NCBI GenBank assembly: GCA_965206125.1
Contig: CBDBIN010000041.1
Span: 1 to 64,000 of the forward strand
Length of the DNA: 64,000 bases
Direction: 5' to 3'
DNA from: CAXWPM01 sp965206125
Lineage (GTDB): Bacteria; Acidobacteriota; Terriglobia; 20CM-2-55-15
The notes below the pieces were generated by a model. That model made no database searches. It was not told the DNA's origin and worked only from the letters and a program-made list of their open reading frames with translations. The translations under genes and the position numbers were made by a program. Shown one piece after another: positions 1 to 7,900 of this stretch. Each line of letters opens with the position of its first letter. Positions within the stretch are counted from its first letter, which is position 1.

Positions 1-414
1 CCCGGCCCCGCGGGTCTGTTGCAGGCCCGGATCGTGGCACCAGACGACGTGCGCCGTCATGTCCTGGACGCGACGGCGCAAAAACTCTGTGCGTTTCCGG
101 CGCCCGATCGCGCTGATTCCGTCCCCCTGCTCGCTCGCATCGGGAGGCGGATCGTGAGGCGCGCGCGAGAGGTAGAGGCCGACCCGGCTGCCCGCCTCAA
201 CGGTCGACAGCATCCGGGCCCAGCGGTTGAGCACCCCGTCGAGTTCTGCCGGGGTCCGGCCGTCGAGGACGTGGGGTGAGAGCCGGCCGATTGCGAGCAG
301 TTCGCCGCCCCGCGTCAGACAGGTCCGGCCGTCGTGAAGGAATCCCCAATACGGCAGTTCCTCGGCCAGCGAGCCGGCCGCGGCGTGCTCGGCGTGTTCA
401 GCGGTGATATTCAT
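1..414 (-). CDS. VirB4/TrbE-like conjugation ATPase, N-terminal part (runs off window)
   Basis: The reading frame starts with ATG at 412-414 and stays open to the window edge (138 codons). The early segment ELPYWGFLHDGRTCLTRGGE matches the usual start of VirB4/TrbE ATPases, which open with a 'pYwgf..dg.vlt..G' strand before the ATPase core. These proteins energise pilus assembly and DNA transfer in type IV secretion systems at the inner membrane. The start lies 4 bp after the stop of the VirB3/TrbD-like gene, the normal VirB2-VirB3-VirB4 order. The Walker motifs would lie outside the window. The family call rests on the N-terminus and the gene order. Confidence 0.72.
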   Translation of the reverse strand, partial: MNITAEHAEHAAAGSLAEELPYWGFLHDGRTCLTRGGELLAIGRLSPHVLDGRTPAELDGVLNRWARMLSTVEAGSRVGLYLSRAPHDPPPDASEQGDGISAIGRRKRTEFLRRRVQDMTAHVVWCHDPGLQQTRGAG

Positions 415-418
415 GCCA

Positions 419-721
419 CTACCTCAGCCGAAGGGTCCAGGGCGCCTCCGCCCACTTGCCCGGATCGTAGCGGGCCCGGAAGCGGGTCGACGCTTTCAGA
501 ATGGCGAGCATGTTCGGGTCCCGCCGCCAGGCGAGCCAGCCGGCGGCATACAGCAACAGGAACACCGCGGCGCCGGTCAGGATGCTGTTGAGGGCGTTCC
601 ACATCGCCAGCCCCAGCGTCGCGCTCAAAATGAACCCGGTCCGCTCGACCCCCATCAACGTGAGCGGCCGGCTCAGGCTGGCGTAGCAGGGCCAGAGCCG
701 GGTGCCGTGACGGGCCGCCAT
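419..721 (-). CDS. VirB3/TrbD-like inner-membrane conjugation protein
   Basis: A 100-residue protein. A short N-terminal stretch with RPLTLMGVER resembles the 'RPlt..Gvp' start of VirB3/TrbD proteins. It is followed by two closely spaced hydrophobic segments (about residues 28-45 and 48-65) and a charged C-terminal tail. VirB3-type proteins are small inner-membrane parts of type IV secretion that work with VirB4. The ATG follows directly on the TAG stop of the VirB2-like gene, and the VirB4-like gene starts 4 bp downstream, which suggests translational coupling. Confidence 0.75.
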   Translation of the reverse strand: MAARHGTRLWPCYASLSRPLTLMGVERTGFILSATLGLAMWNALNSILTGAAVFLLLYAAGWLAWRRDPNMLAILKASTRFRARYDPGKWAEAPWTLRLR

Positions 722-1018
722 CTAAGGAAACAGCCACGCCAGGAAATTCGCGGCCCCCATCGCCATGCCGAGCCCGAAAATGATCCCGGCCATGGCTTTT
801 TTCGAACCCCCCTCGCCAAAGGCAAACATCAGGCCCCCGATCACAATGGCGATCAAGCTCAACCCGCGCGCGATCGGCCCGGTGAACGCATCTTCGAGCA
901 CCGTGACCGCATCGAGCCACGGGCTCACTCCCTGCGCCCATGCGCCCAGCGGCGCGGCAACCATCACGGCCGCGACCGTCCAACCGATTCGAAACCATCG
1001 ACTCTTGTCTGTCGTCAT
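722..1018 (-). CDS. VirB2/TrbC-like pilin subunit
   Basis: A 98-residue protein with an N-terminal signal sequence ending near GAWAQG and two long hydrophobic helices separated by a short polar loop (GEGGSKKAMAG), the topology of VirB2/TrbC conjugative pilins. The ATG at 1016-1018 is chosen because GGAGG lies 7 bp upstream. A further in-frame ATG at 1046-1048 overlaps the upstream stop (ATGA) and would add ten charged residues. VirB2 family members are processed and form the transfer pilus. It is the first of three consecutive VirB2-B3-B4 genes. Confidence 0.8.
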   Translation of the reverse strand: MTTDKSRWFRIGWTVAAVMVAAPLGAWAQGVSPWLDAVTVLEDAFTGPIARGLSLIAIVIGGLMFAFGEGGSKKAMAGIIFGLGMAMGAANFLAWLFP

Positions 1019-1044
1019 GTCCCGCCTCCCGGTTCCATCTGTTG

Positions 1045-1287
1045 TCATTCCGGATACGCCCCGCCCTCATCGCGCCCGAGCGCGTCCCGCAGGTCCGTAT
1101 CTCCTTCACCGCGTCGAATCGAGCGCTCGACCAGCGCGCTTCGCCGCCCCAGATCGGCCAGGCCCAGCGCCCGCGCCAGCCCGTAAAATGCGGCGACGCA
1201 CGCGGCGATGGCCAGGCCGCCATAGGCCAGGACCGTCGGGCCGTATTGCCGCCAGAGGGCGCCCCGGTACGGCGCCAGGACCTCCAT
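1045..1287 (-). CDS. Small membrane protein in the conjugation operon
   Basis: An 80-residue protein with one strong transmembrane segment (about residues 17-40, rich in Ala, Leu and Tyr) and a charged, Arg/Asp/Glu-rich C-terminal half. The ATG at 1285-1287 overlaps the TGA of the preceding 24-codon ORF (TGATG); a GTG one codon earlier is possible. Its stop overlaps a possible start of the pilin gene. No family is recognised. Position inside the transfer operon suggests an accessory type IV secretion or mating-pair protein, which is inference. Confidence 0.55.
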   Translation of the reverse strand: MEVLAPYRGALWRQYGPTVLAYGGLAIAACVAAFYGLARALGLADLGRRSALVERSIRRGEGDTDLRDALGRDEGGAYPE

Positions 1288-1361
1288 CACCGGTCCCAGT
1301 TCGAGCAGCGCCAGGCCAGCACCACCGCGGTCAGGCCGATCCCAACGTGTATCGGTTTCAT
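1287..1361 (-). CDS. 24-residue membrane microprotein, translationally coupled
   Basis: A very short ORF (MKPIHVGIGLTAVVLAWRCS...) encoding one hydrophobic helix with a positively charged N-terminus. Its ATG overlaps the TGA of the upstream winged-helix gene (ATGA) and its TGA overlaps the ATG of the next gene (TGATG). Overlaps at both ends in an otherwise gap-free operon argue that it is translated. No function can be assigned; it could be an assembly peptide or simply a coupling ORF. Confidence 0.45.
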   Translation of the reverse strand: MKPIHVGIGLTAVVLAWRCSNWDR

Positions 1362-2242
1362 AGCTCCATCACTCCCCGGGATTTACCTCGGCCGCTGCCA
1401 CCACCGGCGCCGCCCGAGGATCGTCCCAGCGCGCGCGCGATGAGCGCCACCGCCCCCGCGCTACTGCCGTGCATCTGGAAGCCCGCCGCCGCCTTGGCCG
1501 CGATCTCGCTTCCGCGGTATTCCTCAGTCACGACCTCGATGTTCACGCGCCCGCGTTCCCCGTTGGCTTCGGCGTATTCGAGTTGAACATCCGGATAGAG
1601 CACCGCGCCGGAGTCCGACACCGGCAGATGCAGCGCCGCCGCCGCCTCGCGCCGCGCCCGGTCGGCGGCCTCGCGGCCGCCCTCGATCCGGGCCCGTTCG
1701 GTGGCCCGCGCCACGTCGCTTTTGAGTTCCGCATCGATCCGGATTCGCCGAACCTGCGCCCCCCGCGCTTCCAGCGCCCGGGCTTGGTCCCGGCCCGCGC
1801 GATAGATCGCCGCGTCATGCCGGAGTTCCGATTTCCGGACCAGGCCCGCCCACGTCCGCTGTCCGGGATCGAGCCCCCGGTCCGCCGCATATTCCCGCGC
1901 CTTGGCCGCGCCCTCCGGCCCCACCGTGAGCACCTTGAACGACCGGCCTTGGGGTCCCGCGGCCTCGTGCTCCCGGACCCACCCGCGCCGGACCATCGCC
2001 TGGATCCCCCGCGCCGCCTCATAGGGATGGCCGCCGAAGTGTTCCGCCACGATGTCCTTCCGCGCCGCGACCCGGTACATCGCGATATCGGCGACCGCAC
2101 CCGCTACCCGCGTTTCCATCCCGACGCGGTCCCGGCGCGGATCGATCTCCCGGCGATGGCCGCCCCGCTCCGGCCCTCCCCCGATCTCCCGCTCGCGGGT
2201 TTCCGGCGTCCGCTCCCATCGGCTGTCGCCGGGTCCGCGCAT
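1358..2242 (-). CDS. Winged-helix conjugation/mobilisation-associated protein
   Basis: A 294-residue protein. After a charged N-terminus, residues about 45-115 look like a winged helix: VADIAMYRVAARKDIVAEHF followed by a recognition-helix-like stretch and a 'KVLTVGPEG' wing. The middle is very Arg/Ala-rich and probably helical. Residues about 225-256 (NIEVVTEEYRG, then an Ala-rich helix) resemble the nuclease-like C-terminal strand-helix of replication-relaxation/mobilisation proteins. It sits between the ArdC-like gene (3 bp gap) and the pilus genes (4 bp overlap). A DNA-binding role in transfer is likely; a relaxase activity is not demonstrated. Confidence 0.5.
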   Translation of the reverse strand: MRGPGDSRWERTPETREREIGGGPERGGHRREIDPRRDRVGMETRVAGAVADIAMYRVAARKDIVAEHFGGHPYEAARGIQAMVRRGWVREHEAAGPQGRSFKVLTVGPEGAAKAREYAADRGLDPGQRTWAGLVRKSELRHDAAIYRAGRDQARALEARGAQVRRIRIDAELKSDVARATERARIEGGREAADRARREAAAALHLPVSDSGAVLYPDVQLEYAEANGERGRVNIEVVTEEYRGSEIAAKAAAGFQMHGSSAGAVALIARALGRSSGGAGGGSGRGKSRGVMEL

Positions 2243-2245
2243 CGG

Positions 2246-2917
2246 CTACCGCCCCCGTCCCATGTCCCGCTCCGGACCCTGGAGGGCAACGGAGGGGACC
2301 GGCTCCGCCGACCCGCTCTCCCGGCCCGGCCGCTCCGGACTCTTCGGGCCAGCCGGTCCCGCCCCGGACCCGCGCTCCGGCCCGTCATTCCGTTCCCGTT
2401 CCCGCTCCGGCACCAGATAGTCGCTGATCCGTGCCGCGTCGGCCGAGGCCCGCCGTATTTCCGCCGGGTCATCCTGCAACGCTCCGACCCAGCCCTTGAC
2501 ATACGCGGCGCCGTGTTGGGGCTCATGCCCCATGCCGATCTTGTCCCCGGTCATCATCGCCGCGATCTCGGCCCGCAGCTCCTCGCGGGCGTATGCCGGC
2601 GAGCCGAAGCCGTCGCGGACGCTCTCATGCAGCGTTTCCCGGTTCAGCTTGTCGGCATGGCCGGTGGAGTGGCCCGCCTCGTGGAGGGCCGTCAGGTAGT
2701 AGTCGCGGGAATTGTTGAACTGCGACCGTTCCGGCAACGTGATCCTGTCGTCTCGCAGGCTGTAGTAGGCCCGGTCCCCGTTCACGTGCCGGATCGGCGC
2801 GCCGTTTCCCAGCGCCGCCTCGGCCGCCGCGTTCGCTTCCCACTCCGGAACCGCCCCCGGCCGCTTCAAGTGTTCCAGGCCCTCGGTCTGCTCGAGGTTG
2901 AACGCCGCGAACCGCAT
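2246..2917 (-). CDS. ArdC-like antirestriction/zincin protein, N-terminally truncated
   Basis: A 223-residue protein with AFNLEQTEGL near the start, the signature that precedes the metallopeptidase domain of ArdC-type proteins, and the zinc motif HEAGH at residues 79-83 followed by the conserved 'E...AEIAAMM' helix. The last 50 residues are low-complexity Arg/Gly/Pro/Glu. Full-length ArdC proteins carry an N-terminal ssDNA-binding domain of roughly 100-150 residues. Here the frame continues upstream only to about 2975, where a stop appears at the junction with unrelated DNA, so that domain is missing. ArdC proteins travel with conjugative DNA and protect it from host restriction. The usable start is uncertain. 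Confidence 0.62.
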   Translation of the reverse strand: MRFAAFNLEQTEGLEHLKRPGAVPEWEANAAAEAALGNGAPIRHVNGDRAYYSLRDDRITLPERSQFNNSRDYYLTALHEAGHSTGHADKLNRETLHESVRDGFGSPAYAREELRAEIAAMMTGDKIGMGHEPQHGAAYVKGWVGALQDDPAEIRRASADAARISDYLVPERERERNDGPERGSGAGPAGPKSPERPGRESGSAEPVPSVALQGPERDMGRGR

Positions 2918-2975
2918 GGCGATCAGCCGGGACCGCCCCGACTGGTGCAGCTTCTGGCGGTCCCGTTCGAGCCGA

Positions 2976-3087
2976 TGTTAGGCCAGTCATAGATAATGAT
3001 GGGGGATCCGCTGTTGAACCGGTATTTGACGTCCAGCGTGATGTTGGGCGTTCCCGCGTCGATCGTAAAGCATTCCCCCCGCACGAG
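2976..3087 (-). pseudogene. Fragment of a secreted Ig-like domain, inverted relative to its neighbour
   Basis: On the minus strand this stretch encodes a segment containing CFTIDAGTPNITLDVKYRFN and ending IIIYDWPNI. It resembles the domain with a conserved 'C.t..AG..N...d..Y.fN' and 'WP' pattern found in secreted Acidobacteriota proteins. The plus strand immediately to the right encodes an Ig-like domain typical of the same kind of protein. The piece therefore looks like a short inverted remnant at the border between the conjugation cluster and the Rhs region. The family recollection is from memory and not tested. Confidence 0.3.
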
Positions 3088-3096
3088 GCTGCCCGG

Positions 3097-3720
3097 ATGT
3101 CGCCGTCGCGCATCGTTGCGGGCAACAGTGCGAGGGTGACGTTGACGGGGGATCATCTCTGCGACCTGGAGCTATCGACGAGCTACCCGGGCGTGACCAT
3201 CTCGGACGTGGCCTTCGATGGGCCCGTGGGCGCCGGAACGAGTGCCAGCGCCACGATTGCGGTCGCCGCGACGGCGGCGGCCGGCACGGCGACGGTGGAG
3301 GTGCGCGCCGGGGAGGGGACGGCGACGTTCGAGCTGACCATTGGATCGGAGCAGCCGGACTTCACGATCACGGCGGCGCCGGAGAGCGGGGCGATAGGGC
3401 CGGGCGGGAGTGCGGCCTACACGGTGTCGGTGACGCCATTGAGCGGGTTCAACCAGGCGGTCACGCTCAGCGCGAGCGGGTTGGCGGCGAACGTGACGGC
3501 GGCATTCGATCCGGTGTCGCTGAGCTCCCCCTACGGGGATTCGACCCTGACGCTGACCGGGGCCGGGGCCACAGCCGGGACGACGGTGGTGACGGTGACC
3601 GGGACGGCCGGGGCGTTGTCGCGCACTGTCTCGGTGAGCCTGACGGTGTCGACGGCGCCGCCGCTGCAACGGGAATACATCTATCTGGGCGGCCGGCTGA
3701 TCGCGGTGAAATCGCCGTGA
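3097..3720 (+). CDS. Secreted Ig-like domain protein, 5'-truncated
   Basis: Up to 207 residues, dominated by two beta-rich modules of about 80-90 residues. The first begins with the IPT/TIG-like start IVAGNSARVTLTGDHLC; the second (DFTITAAPESGAIGPGG...) resembles bacterial 'GSAAYTVSVTPLSGF' Ig-like repeats. It ends REYIYLGGRLIAVKSP, a tail seen at the end of proteins neighbouring YD-repeat genes. No signal peptide is present and the sequence upstream of 3097 is a rearrangement junction, so the N-terminus has probably been lost. It lies upstream of, and is probably related in origin to, the Rhs locus. Confidence 0.5.
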   Translation: MSPSRIVAGNSARVTLTGDHLCDLELSTSYPGVTISDVAFDGPVGAGTSASATIAVAATAAAGTATVEVRAGEGTATFELTIGSEQPDFTITAAPESGAIGPGGSAAYTVSVTPLSGFNQAVTLSASGLAANVTAAFDPVSLSSPYGDSTLTLTGAGATAGTTVVTVTGTAGALSRTVSVSLTVSTAPPLQREYIYLGGRLIAVKSP

Positions 3721-3799
3721 CCGCCGGGTTGTCCGGGCATTGGAGGCCGAGCCAGCCATGCGAGAAATGAAGGGACAGGGTCCTGTCTTTGGGCTCTCG

Positions 3800-4942
3800 A
3801 TGCGGTACCGATCATTCCCAAGCGGGCAGGCGGGGGTGCTGGCGCTCGCCGTGCTTGTGGCGAGTCTGGCGGCGTGGGGGCAGACCGGGACGTTGCCGGT
3901 GGTGACGATCACCGCCGACACCACCGAGGTGAGGGAGGGCGAGAGGGCGGCGTTCACGATCCGGCGCACAGGGGCGACGACCGCCGTCCTGCGGGGTTCG
4001 CTGTACGTGACCGGGGCGGACGCCTCCCTCACCTATCCGGACGGGTGGGCGTTCGCGTTCCGGGCAGGCGAGGCGGAGAAGCCGTTCCGGGTGACCGTCC
4101 TGGACGACGGGGTGGCGGCGGTCGGCCGCCAGGTGACGGTCCGTGTGGGCCACCTCTATGACACCTACACGCCCGGCAACCCGTCCACGGCGACCATGAC
4201 GGTCATCGACACCACGCCGCCGCCGCCGCCGCCCCCGCCGCCCCCGGCCGCGCTCAGTTCCGGCGTTCCCGGATCCGCCACCGTTCACTTGCGAGCTTTG
4301 GGAGACAGGACGCAAATCGAGGGGCGCGAACTAACCGTCTACGACGGCACGTGGATCAACTCTTTGGGAAGCAGCGGCACGGTCCGTTTGATTCATCAGC
4401 TTCCGCGCCTGGTCCGCCTGGAAGGGGCGCGAGGCCAGGGCAGCGTGCTGGCCTTCGACGGCAGCCAGGTCCGGAGCAAGGCGGCGGTGTTGCTGGCCGA
4501 TGAACAGCTTATGGAAACGTTCGTTCACGATACGCAGGAAGGGTTCCTTCATGCCATCGCCGCCGGCGGCTTTCGCGTTATCGGATACGGTTACGGGGCG
4601 GGGGCCGGAACGTCGGTCAAATACGATGTCTTCGAGGTGGCCGTTCCGGTCGAGACCGCCAGCGGCAACCCGCTCCGGATCAAATGGTTCTATTTCGATT
4701 CCGCCTCCGGCCGGCTCGCCAAGACGGCCTACCAGGACGACCGGGGCTACACGGTGGAAGTGCGTTTTTCCAGCTGGGGCGAGGTCGCCGGTTCCTACTA
4801 TCCGGGGACGATCGAGCGGTTCGAGGCCGGCACCCGGGTCTTCGCCTTGATGACGGGGACGCTGAGTGTGGGACCGCTGACCGACACCGCCGTGTTCCAG
4901 GATCCGAACGCCACATTCAGCTTGGATGGAGACACGCTGTGA
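3800..4942 (+). CDS. Secreted Calx-beta-like protein upstream of rhs
   Basis: 380 residues from the ATG at 3800, chosen because it gives a normal signal peptide (charged MRYR start, hydrophobic core, cleavage near AAWGQ). In-frame ATGs at 3740 and 3758 would put a polar leader ahead of it. Residues about 30-125 (VVTITADTTEVREGERAAF...) look like a Calx-beta or similar Ig-like fold. A run of about ten prolines follows at about 140-150, then a C-terminal beta-rich domain of about 230 residues. That domain resembles periplasmic proteins that carry lipoprotein-like substrates, but is not assigned. The stop overlaps the GTG start of the Rhs gene, so the two are co-translated; it may help export or present the Rhs protein (inference). 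Confidence 0.6.
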   Translation: MRYRSFPSGQAGVLALAVLVASLAAWGQTGTLPVVTITADTTEVREGERAAFTIRRTGATTAVLRGSLYVTGADASLTYPDGWAFAFRAGEAEKPFRVTVLDDGVAAVGRQVTVRVGHLYDTYTPGNPSTATMTVIDTTPPPPPPPPPPAALSSGVPGSATVHLRALGDRTQIEGRELTVYDGTWINSLGSSGTVRLIHQLPRLVRLEGARGQGSVLAFDGSQVRSKAAVLLADEQLMETFVHDTQEGFLHAIAAGGFRVIGYGYGAGAGTSVKYDVFEVAVPVETASGNPLRIKWFYFDSASGRLAKTAYQDDRGYTVEVRFSSWGEVAGSYYPGTIERFEAGTRVFALMTGTLSVGPLTDTAVFQDPNATFSLDGDTL

Positions 4943-7900
4943 ACGCGAAGCCACACACACTTGTCCGCGTCATTCTGACAACGCTCTTTCTCGCCGTCCC
5001 AACCGCAGCCCAGGCGCAGCCCGAGTATCCCTATGACGTCGATACGCGGCCGCGGCGGGGATTTCTGACCGACGCCATGACCGGGTCCGGCGTCGACTCG
5101 ATCGACAGCGTCAGCGGGAATCTCCATCTCCAGATTCCCATTGCGTCACTGGCCCCAGGTCCCGCCGGCAGCGGCTTCGCTCTGGCGCTGGCCTACAACT
5201 CCTCGATCTGGCAGTCCCGGGTCCACGCAACGGACGCCGAGCTCATCGGCGGAATGCTCTTCGAGACCGTTCCCGTGCTGGCTCAAACCTTGGAAGTCGA
5301 CGCCGGATGGCGTTACAACTTCGAGGGTTACCGTATCGATGTCGAAAAGCGGGGCGTCCCCGACGGGTCATGTGACGACACATATGAAGCTTGGCGGTAT
5401 CGCCTTCGGATCGGTTTGCCCGACGGTAGTTTGCACACCCTGTTCCCTCAGAACAACGCCGTGGTCGCAGCCGAAGTGGCAGTGTGGGATGGAGAAGGCT
5501 TCTTGGTCTACGCCGAGAACGGGCTCCCGCACCCGGCATGTGATCTGACAGCGATCTCGGGCCGGTTGACCTACTACACCGTTGACGGAACCTACCTGAA
5601 GCTGGAAATCGACGCTGACGGCCTCAGGCCTGACGGCGATAGCGCGAACGCGGAGGAATGGATCTTGCACTATCCGGACGGAAGGCGCGTCCACGGCCGG
5701 GGCAACCGGGTGGAGAGGATTTACGATGCCAACGGGAACTGGGTGGAGTTTACTCCCCGAGACTGCGTATCCGGAGTCTGTACGATGGTCATCAGGGACC
5801 AGTATCATGCGCAGGTTCCCGGCCGCGAAATACGGATCCGTCACAACCAGGCCGGCAACTACGACGACATCCAGGTTCCCACCGAAACGGGCACGGTGAC
5901 CTGGCGGGTAAACTGGGACACCGTTACCGCCGGTTCAGGGCTGACCTACGAACACCATCCGTCTTCGAATGACGATACTGTGATTTACGATGCTGTCGAT
6001 ATGTCAGTCCGCGGCGACACGCATCGGGTCGTCGAGTCGATCGTCCTTCCAGACGCCGGGACCGGGAGCACGAACTATGGGTTCGATTACGACCATGATC
6101 GGAATACGTCTGGAATCCAGCCCCGGTGGGGCGAGCTGACGCGGATGACCACGCCGACCGGCGCGGTCTACGATTACACCTACCAGGACAGCCTGCGGCG
6201 TTTTCCGCCGAATCTGCTGCGGAACGCGGTGACGAAGAAGATGGTGACGGCTGGGACTGAAGTGCGTACCTGGACGTATGCATACTCCACGGTGGCGAGC
6301 ACGACGACGATTACCGGGCCCGACGGAGGCACCACAGTCTTTGCGTACAAGGATCCGAATGGGCTGTGGGTCGGCACGCCAGGGAGCGCTGTCGGCCAGT
6401 GGGACCGTGGACTGATCCACAAAATTACGAATCCGGATGGCTCGGTCATCGAGCGGACGTGGCAACGCAACAAGGTGCCGTATGTCGCCGGCTGGGCCTT
6501 GAATCCGAACAATCCTTACGTGGCGCAGGAACGGTTTACGCCCTCGGGAACCAGCACCGCGGTCAGGGCCGCGACCGACTTCACCTACGACAAGAACGGC
6601 AACCTCAGGTCCAGGATCGAGAAGCACTGGAACGGCACCCAGGCCCGCAAGCTCGTCCAGACGTTTCATCACGGGGCCCCGGCGGATGAATCCGATACGG
6701 CCAACCCGGTGACCGACACCCCGCTCGGCTACTGGCGCCCGCAGGCCGACCCCCAAAATATCCACTGGAGCGTCAACGCGGAGGCGCGGCGTCTGAACGC
6801 GGTCAAGAGGCGCGAGATCTGGGGCACGGGGACGACTCTGGAAGCGGTGTCCGAGTTCACCTATGACGATGCGTTCCGCGGTGGCAACGTCACCAAGGAA
6901 GTCCGCTGGGACGACACCCAGGCGGCGACCGCGGCGACCCCGCTCAACGAGAGCCTCTCCCAAGTGCTGGTTCGGGCTCACCACGGCAACGGCAACCTCA
7001 GCTCGGTCAGTGCCCCGGAGATTGCCACCGCCGTCACCTACGATCCGCTGGGAACCCTGGGCAGCCCCTATCCGACGGATGTCAGCTACGGCGCCGGAAC
7101 CGCCCAGCGGTCCTTTACGTATGCATGGAATTACAAGACGGGCCGGCTGATTTCCTGGGCCGATGTCGACAACAGCGTCACGACCACCTACGGGTACGAC
7201 GTTTTCGGCCGCCGGACCTCCGCCTCCGAGGCCGGTTCGCGGAAAACCGTCACCGTCTACGATGACCGGAACCTGCGTGTGACCGAGAAACGGGATCTCG
7301 AGATACTCGACGACGGCAAGCTGCAGAGCCTCACCCACTACGATCCGCGCGGCCGTGTCACCCAGGTTCAGACGACAGACACGGCGTCGACCTGGATCAC
7401 TGCAAAGACCCTGTACAGCGCCGACGGCTTGAAGATCATCACATCGACGCCCTACCGCACCACGACCGATCCGACGCTGGAGTGGACCTGCGTCCAGCAG
7501 GACTCGATCGGTCGGACCGTATCGGTGGCCGTGTTCAAGGGATCGGCGATGCCGTCGAGTTGTACGACCACCATGAACCGGACCGGACTGACCCAGTTCT
7601 CCTACGACCGCAACACGACGCGGATTACCGAATATGCCCCCGGGCCCACCGCGACCACCGTGAAGAACGTGGTCCGCGTCGAGTCGCGCGACGCCCTCAA
7701 CCGGTTAATTGAAGTCACCGAGGACCCGGGACCGACGGCTGGGACTCTGCAGTACGTCACCAGCTACAGCTATGACGGCCTTGACAATCTGACCCAAGTT
7801 ACCCAGGGCGTCCAGACGCGCACCTTCGAATACACCTCGCTCGACCAGCTCAAGTCGGCCAGGAACCCGGAAAGCGGCACGGTCAGCTACACCTATTTCG

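Noticed and set aside
4684..4938. Upstream extension of the Rhs frame by 85 codons
   Set aside because: It overlaps the preceding Calx-beta-like gene, is Arg-rich, and would bury the signal peptide that begins at GTG 4939.
6004..7338. 444-codon frame on the minus strand opposite rhs
   Set aside because: It lies within the well-supported Rhs gene; the translation is Arg/Gly/Val-rich without motifs, typical of an antisense shadow in GC-rich DNA.
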